Shown here one piece after another: positions 29,927 to 38,014 of a stretch of DNA of 64,000 bases. The translations under genes were made by a program, and so were the position numbers. Origin of the DNA: Aeriscardovia aeriphila (lineage in GTDB: Bacteria; Actinomycetota; Actinomycetes; Actinomycetales; Bifidobacteriaceae). Where the stretch lies: positions 57,243 through 121,242 of the forward strand of contig CASERW010000002.1 of NCBI GenBank assembly GCA_949290445.1, in the 5' to 3' direction. The notes beneath the pieces were generated by a model. It was not told the DNA's origin. It saw nothing but the letters and a program-made list of their open reading frames with translations, and made no database searches. The stretch's first letter is position 1; each line of letters starts with the position of its first letter.

Positions 29927-31138
29927 CTACTTTTGTACGCTGGACGAAGAGGACGAGCCTGAACCGGTCGAATCAGACCCGGAGTTCTCCCCTGATTGCG
30001 AGGAAGAATTCGAGTTCTGCGAATCTTTATCCGTCGAATTGTTATCGCTCGACGAATTCGAGTTGGACGAGTTCTCCGAGTTGCCCGATTCCGAGTTCGA
30101 ATTGTTGGAGTTGCTGGAGTTATTCAAGCTACTCGAGTTATTCGACTCGGTGGAATTGCTGGAATTATTCGGCGAATTCGAGCCGCTGGTATCCGTTCCC
30201 GTAGTGCTCTCTTCGCTCTTCTTCTCGTCAGAACTGCTGCCCGATTGCGAGTCGGTCGAGCTCTCGTTGCTCTTCTTCTGCTTGTTGGTATCGCTCGTGG
30301 TGTTCGAGTCGGTGCTCTTCTTTTCGCTATTATTCGCGTTTTGTTGCGGTGTTTGCGACATCTGGTTGCGCGTCGACGGCAGAACTGTGTCGGTCGGCTT
30401 TCCTCCCGTAATCAGCATGATTCCGCCCGCAACCAGCGCGACAGAGAGCAGCGCCACCACAATAGAAATAATGATGGCGAGTTTCTTCTGCTTGTTTTTC
30501 TTGAGATTATCAGTACCACTCTCCCCTTCCCCGTTCTGATAATCGAGAGCGGCAGAAAGTGGCATGAGGGTGGTGTCACTCAGCGTGGAAGCTGCGGAAA
30601 CAGAAGGGTCAGAAGCCGAGTTACCAGCCAGAGTTCCCAGCGCTGCAGGGTCGAAAACCGCGGTGTGGGACGCAAAATCGTCGTCTGCGGATTCAAAGTT
30701 TGTTCCGCCCACAATGCGACGCCCACCAGCTTGCAGATGGGCACTAGCCTGCGGATGAGCACCAGCTTGCGGACGGGAATTCGCCTCGGCAGCAGAGCTC
30801 GACGGAGTGGAAGAAGTGAGCTTCGAGTTCGCCACTTTGAGGATGTTCTGGTACAGCTGCGACGCAAAAGTGGAAATCATCGACGCCAAAGCTGCACCAA
30901 TGATGGTGCCGGCAAGGCCGAGTTTGCTGGAGAGAAGGAACACTGTTCCTGCTGCAAGACCACCGGAGAGAATCTGGATCCACGAAATTCCGGCGAAGAA
31001 GTGACGAAAAACGCCCGTCTTACTACCTTTGCTCTCCGTAACCCTACCTGGCTGTGGCTGCTGGTCAGCCCGCACACGAGGAGACGCCGGAGCCGGCGGA
31101 GTTTGACTCGGGATCTGACTATTCACGCGCTTCACCAC
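29927..31138 (-). CDS. Ser/Asn-rich membrane protein of unknown function
   Basis: 403 residues. A Pro/Gln-rich N terminus is followed by two adjacent hydrophobic stretches at about 52-95 (IQILSGGLAAGTVFLLSSKL, then AGTIIGAALASMISTFA), a polar region with imperfect GAHPQASAHLQAG repeats, a third membrane helix at about 208-232 (LAIIISIVVALLSVALVAGG), and a tail of about 170 residues made almost wholly of Ser, Asn, Gly, Thr, Asp and Lys. The tail should lie outside the cell and resembles a wall-spanning or adhesin-like stalk, but no sorting signal follows. Start GTG at 31138 has GAGGT upstream. Motif copies at 30500-30512 (encoding DNLKK) and 30537-30547. Confidence 0.75.
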   Translation of the reverse strand: MVKRVNSQIPSQTPPAPASPRVRADQQPQPGRVTESKGSKTGVFRHFFAGISWIQILSGGLAAGTVFLLSSKLGLAGTIIGAALASMISTFASQLYQNILKVANSKLTSSTPSSSAAEANSRPQAGAHPQASAHLQAGGRRIVGGTNFESADDDFASHTAVFDPAALGTLAGNSASDPSVSAASTLSDTTLMPLSAALDYQNGEGESGTDNLKKNKQKKLAIIISIVVALLSVALVAGGIMLITGGKPTDTVLPSTRNQMSQTPQQNANNSEKKSTDSNTTSDTNKQKKSNESSTDSQSGSSSDEKKSEESTTGTDTSGSNSPNNSSNSTESNNSSSLNNSSNSNNSNSESGNSENSSNSNSSSDNNSTDKDSQNSNSSSQSGENSGSDSTGSGSSSSSSVQK

Positions 31139-31244
31139 TCACACTCACCTCATCTTTCCGCCTCTATTTGTAGTGCATCGCGATGAAGAAAGGCTGAATA
31201 ATCGCGGATTTTCTGTGCTTTTTCAGTGAAAATGTTCCTCACAG

Positions 31245-31271
31245 AAAAGGCCGCGCACAGCGCGGCCGTTT
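31245..31271 (-). terminator. Bidirectional intrinsic terminator after the phosphatase gene
   Basis: GGCCGCGC and GCGCGGCC pair around ACA (31249-31267); on the minus strand TTTT follows, and on the plus strand GTTTT. It lies 115 bases past the stop of the histidine phosphatase gene. A full motif copy TGATAATCTCAAG is beside it at 31281-31293. Confidence 0.88.
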
Positions 31272-31383
31272 TCACCACAGTGATAATCTCAAGCAATTCG
31301 AGGCTAGGGCTGAGGAAGCGAGTGCAGCCACCAAGAGCAACCACCGTGAGCGGACCCGCAAGCGCAACCTAGCCAGCCAGAGC

Positions 31384-32247
31384 TCAGCTCAAGCCAGAAG
31401 GTGTCATCGCACCATTCCAGTTGCCCTGCTCAGCGATGCGAGGAGCGTGATTAAACTCCATCAAACGCCAACGGTACGAACCATCTGAGCGCACCACCGG
31501 CTCCAGGATCGCCCAGTAGGCGTTTCGCATCGAACCCAGCGACTCGTACACACCATCCGTACCCTTACCCAACAGGTATTGAATGGTTTGAGCGATAAGA
31601 GAGCCGTGCGAGAAGACATACAGATCGGTAGAGGAATTCAGCTTTTGCGCCCACTCGTTGACGGCTTGAGCACCCCTCGCACCCGTATGTTGCTTCGATT
31701 CAGCACCATGTGCAAGCTCAGAGCCCTTGCCTTCCAGCCAGCCGCGGAATTCTTCAGGGTAATTCTCCATCAATTCCTTCTGGCTCTTGGCCTCCCACTC
31801 ACCGAAATAGCGCTCGCGAACGCGCGTATCAAAGTGAACGTCAAGGCCAAGCGGGTCAGCAAAAGCGTGAGCCGTCTGCGCGGCACGAGTGAGATCAGAA
31901 GCGAGAACAAACTGCTTAATTCCCTCGCTCTTCGCCTCAGTAGAATCGACGTAGAGACGGCGAAGTTCCTTGCCGGTTTCCGTCACCTGCCACATTCCCT
32001 TGGCATCCAGCGGAATATCCACCATGCCTTGAATGCGGTGAATAGCGTTGTAATGCGTACGGCCATGACGTACAAAAATCACACGGCGGGCGAGCTGCTC
32101 GCGCGAATCGGTGTGCCACACGAGGTCAGCATCCCCACGCGGAGTGAGATTGCTGTCATCCTCGACACCGTAGCCCTGAAGCGGGGCAATCAGGTACTGC
32201 CCTGCAGGTGGTTCGAGGTAGTCGTGAATGATGTCAGGATCATTCAT
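31384..32247 (-). CDS. Histidine phosphatase (phosphoglycerate mutase-like, GpgP type)
   Basis: 287 residues from the ATG at 32247, which overlaps the rsfS stop by 8 bases; the frame upstream only overlaps rsfS. The catalytic RHG is in RRVIFVRHGRTHYNAIHRIQG, with the second histidine in VFSHGSLIAQTIQYLL and the ASDLTRAAQTAHAF region between. This branch of the acid phosphatase/mutase family includes the glucosyl-3-phosphoglycerate phosphatase that follows rsfS in Mycobacterium, so a phosphatase rather than a mutase is favoured. Substrate remains unproven. An N-terminal 60-residue extension precedes the fold. Confidence 0.85.
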   Translation of the reverse strand: MNDPDIIHDYLEPPAGQYLIAPLQGYGVEDDSNLTPRGDADLVWHTDSREQLARRVIFVRHGRTHYNAIHRIQGMVDIPLDAKGMWQVTETGKELRRLYVDSTEAKSEGIKQFVLASDLTRAAQTAHAFADPLGLDVHFDTRVRERYFGEWEAKSQKELMENYPEEFRGWLEGKGSELAHGAESKQHTGARGAQAVNEWAQKLNSSTDLYVFSHGSLIAQTIQYLLGKGTDGVYESLGSMRNAYWAILEPVVRSDGSYRWRLMEFNHAPRIAEQGNWNGAMTPSGLS

Positions 32248-32635
32248 TGGCAACCTTCTTCGTGGTCTCAGCATGCTCCAAATGCAGCTCGATATGCGGG
32301 CAATCGCCCCACAGCTTCTCCAGACCGTAGAATTCGCGCGCCTCTTCATTGAAGATGTGCACAACGAAATCGTCATAGTCGAGCAAAGTCCACTGCGCTT
32401 CGAGCAGGCCTTCACGCGAACGAGGGTGCAAGCCGAGGTCCTCCCTCAGCTTCTTTTCCACTTCCTCAGCAACGGCCAGCACTTGGCGTGGGCTTGACGC
32501 CGTTGCCAGCAAGAAGGCGTCAGTAATAGCCACTGGCTCAGAAACGTCAATGGCCACAATGTCGGCAGCTTTGGCGTCATTCGCAGCCTCAGCTGCCTTT
32601 TGCAATGCGATGACAGTATCCTCGCGTACGCTCAT
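32240..32635 (-). CDS. rsfS: Ribosome silencing factor RsfS
   Basis: 131 residues from the ATG at 32635, which has an AAAGGA ribosome site. The RsfS/Iojap fold shows as AKAADIVAIDVSEPVAITDAFLLATASSPRQVLAVAEEVEKKL and WTLLDYDDFVVHIFNEEAREFYGLEKLWGDCP, whose W-x-L-x-D-Y-x-D-x-V-x-H-x-F is the family signature. RsfS binds ribosomal protein uL14 and blocks subunit joining when nutrients are short. Its stop overlaps the phosphatase start, so both are coupled. Confidence 0.97.
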   Translation of the reverse strand: MSVREDTVIALQKAAEAANDAKAADIVAIDVSEPVAITDAFLLATASSPRQVLAVAEEVEKKLREDLGLHPRSREGLLEAQWTLLDYDDFVVHIFNEEAREFYGLEKLWGDCPHIELHLEHAETTKKVANE

Positions 32636-32718
32636 GTTTTCCTTTCGATACGGCAACTCGCCCAATAACTCACTATTGTCTCAGAGAGCCTGCCTCTTGC
32701 GCTCAAAGCTCAGAATGC

Positions 32719-32757
32719 CTTGAGATTATCACTCCTGATTATCACTAGTGATTATCA
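32719..32757. repeat. Triplet of motif copies between glmU and rsfS
   Basis: Three direct copies lie within 40 bases: CTTGAGATTATCAC (32719-32732), GATTATCAC (32737-32745) and GATTATCAG (32750-32758), each 13 bases apart. ACTAGT between the last two is palindromic. They lie just downstream of the glmU stop. Confidence 0.85.
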
Positions 32758-32780
32758 GTTCTGAGAATCTGTTCCGGGAA

Positions 32781-34205
32781 TCACTTCTGAGAGTCTTCTC
32801 CGCCTTCGCGTTCATAGCGCGGTTTCCAGCCTTTTACCTCATGCTGGGTGTTCTCCGAATACACCATGGAACCATTGTCAACATTGTGACGCACAACAGC
32901 GCCTGCACCTGTGGTGACATCGTCACCGATGGTGACCGGAGCGACAATCATGTTTCCTGCTCCGATGTGAACGTTACTGCCAATCTCAGTGTGATGCTTG
33001 TACTTACCGTCGTAGTTCGCCGTAATAGTGCCACCACCCAAGTTCGAGTTGTGGCCAATATGCGAATCGCCAACATAGATGAGGTGAGGAACCTTGGTGC
33101 CGTGGTCGATATGAGCCTTCTTCATTTCGACGAAAGCACCTGCCTTCGTGTCCTCAGCAAGCACGTTACCAGGGCGCAAGTAGGTCCATGGGCCAATGTT
33201 GGCACGATCCCCCACTTCAGTTTCTTGGATACGAGCGCGCTCCACGTGAGCGTTCTCACCCACAGTGGCATCAATCAATGTGGTGTACGGCCCAACCTCG
33301 CTACCTTGCCCAACAACCGTATGACCTTGCAAGAAGCAACCTGGCAAAACAGTAACATCTTGAGCAAGCTCAACATCATCATCAATCCAGGTGGTTGCCG
33401 GATCCCAAATGCTCACGCCTTCACGCATCCACTTTTCGCAGACGCGCTGATTGTGCAAGCGAGCCAGACGAGAGAGCTGAACACGATCATTCACGCCCTC
33501 GACTGACAGCGGATCAGCAGCAACAGCAACACCGACATGGCCAAACTGTTTGGCATTTTCCAAAGCATCAGTCAAGTAGAACTCCTGCTGGTTGTTATTT
33601 GCATCCAGGTGTGCAACAGCAGAAGCGAGCACAGAAGGAGTGAAGGAGTACACAGAGGTGTTCACTTCCTTGATGCGCTGAGTTTCCTCATCAGCATCCT
33701 TCTGCTCAACGATGCGATCGAAATGGCCGTTATCATCGCGCACAATGCGGCCGTAGCCGAAGGGATTATCCAGCTTTGTTGCCAACACCATGGCAACAGC
33801 AGACTGATCCTTCTGAGCCTGAACCATAGCGCTGAGCGTAGAAGCATCCAAGAGCGGTAGATCACCAGCAGTGATAATCAGAGGATCTGTTTGCTTGCGG
33901 GCCCAATCAGAACCTTCTTGCTGCTCGAGGGCTTTCATGGCACATTGCACAGCACGACCTGTACCAGGAATGTCATCCTGCTCAACGAGAAGAGCTTGAG
34001 GAGCAACAGCCTTCACCGCTTGGCTCACTTGTTCTTTTCCATGGCGCACAACGACGACGATTCGCTGAGCATCGAGGCTTTGAACAGCTGCGAGAACGCG
34101 AGCAATGAAGCTCTTTCCTGCCAGAGTATGCAACACTTTCGGCGTGGACGACTTCATTCGTACGCCTTCACCTGCTGCCAGAACAATTGCTGCACTGATT
34201 GCCAT
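32781..34205 (-). CDS. glmU: Bifunctional UDP-N-acetylglucosamine pyrophosphorylase / glucosamine-1-phosphate acetyltransferase
   Basis: 474 residues. The N-terminal nucleotidyltransferase carries LAAGEGVRMKSSTPKVLH (L-x(2)-G-x-G-x-RM-x-S-x(2)-PK-x-LH) and the C-terminal left-handed beta helix carries hexapeptide repeats with GGGTITANYDGKYKHHTEIG, the acetyl-CoA and GlcN-1-P binding block. GlmU makes UDP-GlcNAc for peptidoglycan and for GlcNAc-containing polymers. It is separated from rsfS by 145 bases holding three motif copies; another copy is inside at 33872-33879. Length and domains are complete. Confidence 0.97.
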   Translation of the reverse strand: MAISAAIVLAAGEGVRMKSSTPKVLHTLAGKSFIARVLAAVQSLDAQRIVVVVRHGKEQVSQAVKAVAPQALLVEQDDIPGTGRAVQCAMKALEQQEGSDWARKQTDPLIITAGDLPLLDASTLSAMVQAQKDQSAVAMVLATKLDNPFGYGRIVRDDNGHFDRIVEQKDADEETQRIKEVNTSVYSFTPSVLASAVAHLDANNNQQEFYLTDALENAKQFGHVGVAVAADPLSVEGVNDRVQLSRLARLHNQRVCEKWMREGVSIWDPATTWIDDDVELAQDVTVLPGCFLQGHTVVGQGSEVGPYTTLIDATVGENAHVERARIQETEVGDRANIGPWTYLRPGNVLAEDTKAGAFVEMKKAHIDHGTKVPHLIYVGDSHIGHNSNLGGGTITANYDGKYKHHTEIGSNVHIGAGNMIVAPVTIGDDVTTGAGAVVRHNVDNGSMVYSENTQHEVKGWKPRYEREGGEDSQK

Positions 34206-34290
34206 AATTCCTCCTCAACGCACCCTACGGCTCATGACTACCGTCCTATTATCCACTGACCCGACGAAAGTTTTGTGAAAACAATAACGA

Positions 34291-34325
34291 CGCTGACAAT
34301 CTGGAGGAATTTCAGATTACCAGCG
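34291..34325. repeat. Diverged inverted pair of the motif between the HAD phosphatase and glmU
   Basis: CGCTGACAATCTG (34291-34303) faces CAGATTACCAGCG (34313-34325); the two arms pair along 13 bases with two mismatches around GAGGAATTT. The cores are TGACAATC and GATTACCA, each one base from the consensus. It lies just past the stop of the HAD phosphatase gene. Confidence 0.75.
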
Positions 34326-34348
34326 CCGTGACTGACCAGCGAAAAAGT

Positions 34349-35167
34349 TTAGTTATTGGCTTGTGCAGGCTTGTTTTCGAAGAAGCCATCGTTGACAAAG
34401 CCGATGAGGTCTTCAATGCCATTGACAATCTTGTTGGGACGGTATGGGTACTTCTCAACTTCCTTGCGATCAGTGATGCCAGAGAGAACAAGGAAAGTAG
34501 CAAGGCCTGCTTCGACACCAGCGATGATGTCCGTATCCATTCTGTCACCGATCATCGCAGTCGACTCTGAGTGGCCGTGGACGCGATCGAGAGCCGTGCG
34601 GAACATCACAGGGTTAGGCTTTCCAATGAAATATGGTTCCTTACCAGTAGCAGTAGCGACCATAGCGGCCACAGAACCTGCTGCAGGAAGAACACCCTCA
34701 TCGGAAGGCCCTGTTGCATCTGGATTAGTGCAAATGAAACGAGCACCTTTGTTAATCAAACGAATGGCTGTGGTAATCGCTTGGAATGAGAAATTGCGAG
34801 TTTCACCCAAAATGACGTAATCGGGGTCAGCGTCAGAAAGAACGTAACCAGCCTCGTGCAATGCAGTCGTCAAGCCAGGCTCGCCAATAACAAAGGCTGA
34901 GCCTTGAGGGATTTGACGCGACACAAATTCTGCAGTGGCCAGAGCTGACGTCCAAATATTCTTCTCAGGAACATCGATACCTGAGCGCTTCAGGCGGGCA
35001 GAGAGATCGCGAGGAGTGTAGATCGGGTTGTTTGTAAGCACCAAGAATTCGCGGTTGTTACGCTTCAAAGCTTCAATAAATTCAGCGGCACCTGGCAAGG
35101 CAGTGTCTTCATGAACGAGAACACCATCCATATCGGTAAGCCATGTTTTCACAGGACGCTTCGTCAT
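34349..35167 (-). CDS. HAD superfamily IIA phosphatase (NagD-like)
   Basis: 272 residues. HAD motif I is WLTDMDGVLVHED (DxDGV), motif II LTNNP, the C2-type cap lies in the middle, and motifs III and IV are FIGKPNPVMF and MIGDRMDTDIIAG. NagD-type enzymes dephosphorylate small sugar or nucleotide monophosphates; substrate is not predictable. A second HAD-IIA gene lies at 53270-54337. It stands alone, and a diverged motif pair lies right after its stop. Confidence 0.9.
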   Translation of the reverse strand: MTKRPVKTWLTDMDGVLVHEDTALPGAAEFIEALKRNNREFLVLTNNPIYTPRDLSARLKRSGIDVPEKNIWTSALATAEFVSRQIPQGSAFVIGEPGLTTALHEAGYVLSDADPDYVILGETRNFSFQAITTAIRLINKGARFICTNPDATGPSDEGVLPAAGSVAAMVATATGKEPYFIGKPNPVMFRTALDRVHGHSESTAMIGDRMDTDIIAGVEAGLATFLVLSGITDRKEVEKYPYRPNKIVNGIEDLIGFVNDGFFENKPAQANN

Positions 35168-35242
35168 GATTATCCTTTCTTCAGCACTCTCGTTAGCTTG
35201 ATTGTAGCCGAGGCACTAGCTTGAATGCGTGGCTTTCACTGT

Positions 35243-35306
35243 GAGAAGTGTTCACTGAGGAAACTATTTACCTTAAGAACTGTTTACTATGGGAACTGTT
35301 CCCCGG
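35243..35306. repeat. Four tandem 16-bp repeats upstream of a small membrane protein gene
   Basis: Units start at 35243, 35259, 35275 and 35291, an exact 16-base period. The first thirteen bases of each are GAGAAGTGTTCAC, GGAAACTATTTAC, AAGAACTGTTTAC and GGGAACTGTTCCC, consensus RRRAACTGTTYAC. Units 1 and 4 are close to palindromes. They end ten bases before a TATACT (35317-35322) that could be a -10 element; there is no good -35. This looks like an array of regulator sites. Confidence 0.75.
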
Positions 35307-35316
35307 CGAGACGGTA

Positions 35317-35361
35317 TATACTGTATAAAAAGATTGCTTCACCGCGGAAGGAATCTTTCAG
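35317..35361 (+). promoter_or_regulatory. Candidate promoter and 5' leader hairpin
   Basis: TATACT (35317-35322) or TATAAA (35324-35329) may be the -10 element. Just after it, AAAGATTGCTTC (from 35329) and GAAGGAATCTTT (to 35359) pair with one mismatch around a short GC-rich loop, placing a hairpin immediately before the GGAG ribosome site of the next gene. Confidence 0.5.
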
Positions 35362-35371
35362 GAGTGGGAAT

Positions 35372-35662
35372 ATGCCAAAGCTGACAAAAGAAAATTGGAA
35401 AGGCGCAATCTGGGTAGGAACAGCGTTCTTTGTTGAGAATTTATTCTTTGAATGCCTCTTCACCATTACGAAGGGATTCTCAAGCGTGAGATTCTGGGGC
35501 ACCGCAATTCAGATGGTATTTTGCATCTTCTTAATCACCCTGGGAGTTCTCAAGTATAAAGATGCGCCACGTTGGATCACTGTGACCTTAACGATTGCTA
35601 TACCTTTAGCTTTTCTGCTCCTCTGCTTCCTCATTAGTTTTTACTTCCATAAAGCTGCTTAA
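35372..35662 (+). CDS. Small membrane protein of unknown function
   Basis: 96 residues from the ATG at 35372, eight bases after CAGGAG; the frame is open further upstream, but that part covers the repeats and promoter. Three hydrophobic segments: about 11-28 (GAIWVGTAFFVENLFFEC), 40-58 (WGTAIQMVFCIFLITLGVL) and 68-90 (WITVTLTIAIPLAFLLLCFLISFYF). A KYKDAPRW loop lies between the last two. No family is recognised. It stands alone behind four 16-bp repeats, an elaborate control region for such a small gene. AT-rich codon use differs from its neighbours and suggests recent arrival. Confidence 0.65.
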   Translation: MPKLTKENWKGAIWVGTAFFVENLFFECLFTITKGFSSVRFWGTAIQMVFCIFLITLGVLKYKDAPRWITVTLTIAIPLAFLLLCFLISFYFHKAA

Positions 35663-35691
35663 CCAGATGTCAGAAGAAACAATAATCCCCT

Positions 35692-36036
35692 TTGAGCAAC
35701 TTTGCTCAAGATGTTGTCCCTGGCTCGCGTCGTATTTTCTCCACCAGTTACACCGATGATGGCCGTACTGGTGGCATTGGTTCTGTTGCCTTTACCTCGC
35801 CTACTGGAGACCTTTCTACAATTTTGTACAACCCGACTGGGCAAGCTCAGCAGGCTGCTCTCACCGTTTCCGGAATAGGTAACTCTTGGCAAAAGGTCAG
35901 CGTTCCAGCTTTCGGTACGGTGAGCATTCACAAGGCACACCATGAGATTAACAGGAGCCAAGTTCCCCTCGACGATGAATTTGAGATCCACCCGATGGAT
36001 CATCCTGCTGACGACCATAACGAAACAGTGATGTAA
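35692..36036 (+). pseudogene. C-terminal fragment of a GH30-type glycoside hydrolase
   Basis: An open frame of about 114 residues. NFAQDVVPGSRRI followed by IGSVAFTSPTGDLSTILYN and WQKVSVPAFGTVSI matches the C-terminal beta-sandwich of family 30 glycosidases (HFSKFVKPGA... then a VAF-NPDG strand and a PA-S/T-V end). The catalytic TIM barrel is absent and there is no ribosome site before it. The last 30 residues are His/Asp-rich. It is probably the tail of a deleted gene. Its position next to hexuronate catabolism genes would fit a former glucuronoxylan or beta-glucan hydrolase, which is inference. Confidence 0.6.
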
Positions 36037-36056
36037 GTGATGTAAACAGCAGATGA

Positions 36057-36098
36057 AACAGCGCTCCTGTGAGAAGCCCCACGGGAGCGCTGTTTGTG
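36057..36098. terminator. Bidirectional terminator between the GH30 fragment and gntK
   Basis: AACAGCGCTCC and GGAGCGCTGTT pair, and the stem extends through GTG/CAC around AGAAGCC. It separates the convergent GH30 fragment (plus) and gluconokinase gene (minus). T-runs on both sides are short. Confidence 0.75.
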
Positions 36099-36115
36099 CT
36101 TCAGCAGCCTTTTAG

Positions 36116-36679
36116 CTATGCCAGCGAGCTCATATATTCCACACACTCTTGCACAAGCATGTCAACGCTGTGCTGTGACGAGAGATGGATGCCAGGCTCA
36201 TCACTGGTGAGCCTTTCCAATGTTGCCAACTGTGAGCGCAGCAAGCTCACAGGCATGAAGTGATCACGTTGCTGCATCCGTTGCTTCAACGTTTCTTCGT
36301 CGAGATCCAGCTCGATAAAATGCACATTGCCAGCAGCCTCCAACACGTCACGATACTTCTTTTTCAGCGCAGAACACGTGATCAAGCACGAGGTGTGAGC
36401 AGCTAGGCGGTCAGACATCCACTTTTCCAAGGCTTCAAGCCATGGCTTTCTATCCTCATCAGTCAGCGGATGGCCTGCACTCATTTTGGCAATATTGGTT
36501 GCAGGGTGAAAATCATCAGCTTCAGCGTAAGGCCAGTCAAGGCGGGCTTGTAAAGCTTGAGCGAGTGTCGTCTTCCCTGTTCCAGCAACTCCCATAATCA
36601 CCAGTGCAACGGGATGAGAAATCTGTTTGCTGCTCACGCTGCTCGACGAGACTGTGCTGAGTTTTTCCTTCATACACAC
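36116..36679 (-). CDS. gntK: Gluconokinase
   Basis: 187 residues, typical GntK size plus a 20-residue N-terminal lead. The P-loop GVAGTGKTTLA near residue 34, DDFHPATNIAKMSAGHPLTDEDRKPWL and CSALKKKYRD are the gluconokinase signatures. It phosphorylates gluconate to 6-phosphogluconate. Seven bases downstream of manD, it is the last gene of the hexuronate cluster. In this setting gluconate entry or a side activity toward a related acid is possible. Confidence 0.93.
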   Translation of the reverse strand: MCMKEKLSTVSSSSVSSKQISHPVALVIMGVAGTGKTTLAQALQARLDWPYAEADDFHPATNIAKMSAGHPLTDEDRKPWLEALEKWMSDRLAAHTSCLITCSALKKKYRDVLEAAGNVHFIELDLDEETLKQRMQQRDHFMPVSLLRSQLATLERLTSDEPGIHLSSQHSVDMLVQECVEYMSSLA

Positions 36680-36685
36680 GGTTTC

Positions 36686-37933
36686 TCACCACTCGTGAAC
36701 AGTGCCATCAAGAAGGCGATCCACCGGCAGTGGAGCTGGCTGGTAAGGGAACTTGGCTGCAAGCTTTTCGTCAAATTCCACGCCAATGCCAGGCTTATTA
36801 CCCGGGTGAAGCATGCCATCGGTGAAGGTGTAAGAAGTGTGGAACACTTCCAAGGTTTCATCAGAATGGCGCATGTACTCTTGAATACCAAAGTTCGGAA
36901 TGGCCAAGCCCAAATGCAAGTTAGCAGCCATGCCCACAGGAGACACGTCAGTAGGACCATGGAAGCCAGACTTGATGTCATAGAAGGAGGCATAATCCAT
37001 GAGCTTCTTCATATGCGTAATGCCACCTGTATGTGTAACAGCAGATCGCACGTAATCGAGAAGCTGCTCCTTGATCAAAGTCAGGTAATCAGTTGCCGAG
37101 TTGATAATCTCGCCAATGGCGATTGGCGTTGTGGTGTGCTCGCGCACAACGCGCAGCATTTCTTGGTTTTCTTCGGCAGGAGTGCAATCTTCCATCCAGA
37201 ACAAGTCATATGGCTCAATCATCTTGCCAAAACGCGCAGCCTGAATAGGGCTCAAACGGTGGTGACAATCATGCAAGAGCGCGATGCCATTGCCGTACTT
37301 GTTGCGCACCGCCTCGAACACACCTGGAAGCGTGTTCATATACGTGCGCGCATCCCAGACTTCCTCCACAGGAACTTCCGTGCGGCGGGCTGGCTCGTAA
37401 TCGTAGCGCATGCCTTTCTCGCCGTTGCCCGTCTGAGCGTTGGCCGAACCAGCAACACCGTAGGTCGACGGAATGCCAGGCAGAGCCGACTGGACGCGAA
37501 CAGCCTTGAAGCCCTTATCCAAGTAAGAATCGATGGAGTCAAAGAGGCTAGGAAGGTCAACACCAGAAGCATGGCCGTAAGTGAGCAACCCGGTTCTGCT
37601 CGCGCCTCCCAAGAGGTCGTAGACTGGCACGCCCAGCTTCTTGCCCTTGATATCCCACAAGGCCACGTCGACAGCAGAAATAGCAGCCATAGTTACCGGG
37701 CCGCGCTTCCAGTACGCGCCCTTGTACAAGTACTGCCAAATATCTTCGATATTGTCTTCGTTCTTGCCGATCAACATCGGTGCGATCGTCTTCAAATACT
37801 CGGCTGCAGCGAGCTCACGACCGTTGAGGGTTGCATCACCCAGGCCGGTAACACCATCTGTAGTGGTAATCTTCAATACGACGAAGTTACGTCCCGGGCT
37901 GGTAACGAACACGTCAACTTTTTCAATGGCCAT
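36686..37933 (-). CDS. manD: D-mannonate dehydratase, enolase superfamily (ManD type)
   Basis: 415 residues. [67 protein letters not shown] and [17 protein letters not shown] follow ManD of the mandelate racemase subgroup along its whole length, including the metal ligands D-E-E and the catalytic Tyr/His positions. It dehydrates D-mannonate to 2-keto-3-deoxygluconate. High-activity ManD proteins belong to hexuronate operons, and here uxuB and uxaC are adjacent, so this role is likely. A motif copy is inside at 37102-37109. Confidence 0.92.
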   Translation of the reverse strand: MAIEKVDVFVTSPGRNFVVLKITTTDGVTGLGDATLNGRELAAAEYLKTIAPMLIGKNEDNIEDIWQYLYKGAYWKRGPVTMAAISAVDVALWDIKGKKLGVPVYDLLGGASRTGLLTYGHASGVDLPSLFDSIDSYLDKGFKAVRVQSALPGIPSTYGVAGSANAQTGNGEKGMRYDYEPARRTEVPVEEVWDARTYMNTLPGVFEAVRNKYGNGIALLHDCHHRLSPIQAARFGKMIEPYDLFWMEDCTPAEENQEMLRVVREHTTTPIAIGEIINSATDYLTLIKEQLLDYVRSAVTHTGGITHMKKLMDYASFYDIKSGFHGPTDVSPVGMAANLHLGLAIPNFGIQEYMRHSDETLEVFHTSYTFTDGMLHPGNKPGIGVEFDEKLAAKFPYQPAPLPVDRLLDGTVHEW

Positions 37934-37970
37934 ACTGCCCTACTTTCCTTACCTTACGGCACAGGATTAT

Positions 37971-37997
37971 CAGTGCTGATAATCTTGCAAAACTCTT
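37971..37997. repeat. Inverted pair of the motif between uxuB and manD
   Basis: GATTATCAG (37975-37983) and CTGATAATC (37986-37994) form a 9-bp stem with only TG between them. It lies between two genes read in the same direction, 21 bases past the uxuB stop and 42 bases before the manD start. Confidence 0.88.
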
Positions 37998-38014
37998 TTT
38001 CTCCTACGAAACCT

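Noticed and set aside
35243..35306. Tandem 16-bp repeats as a CRISPR array
   Set aside because: Units abut without spacers and are too short and diverged; no cas genes are present.
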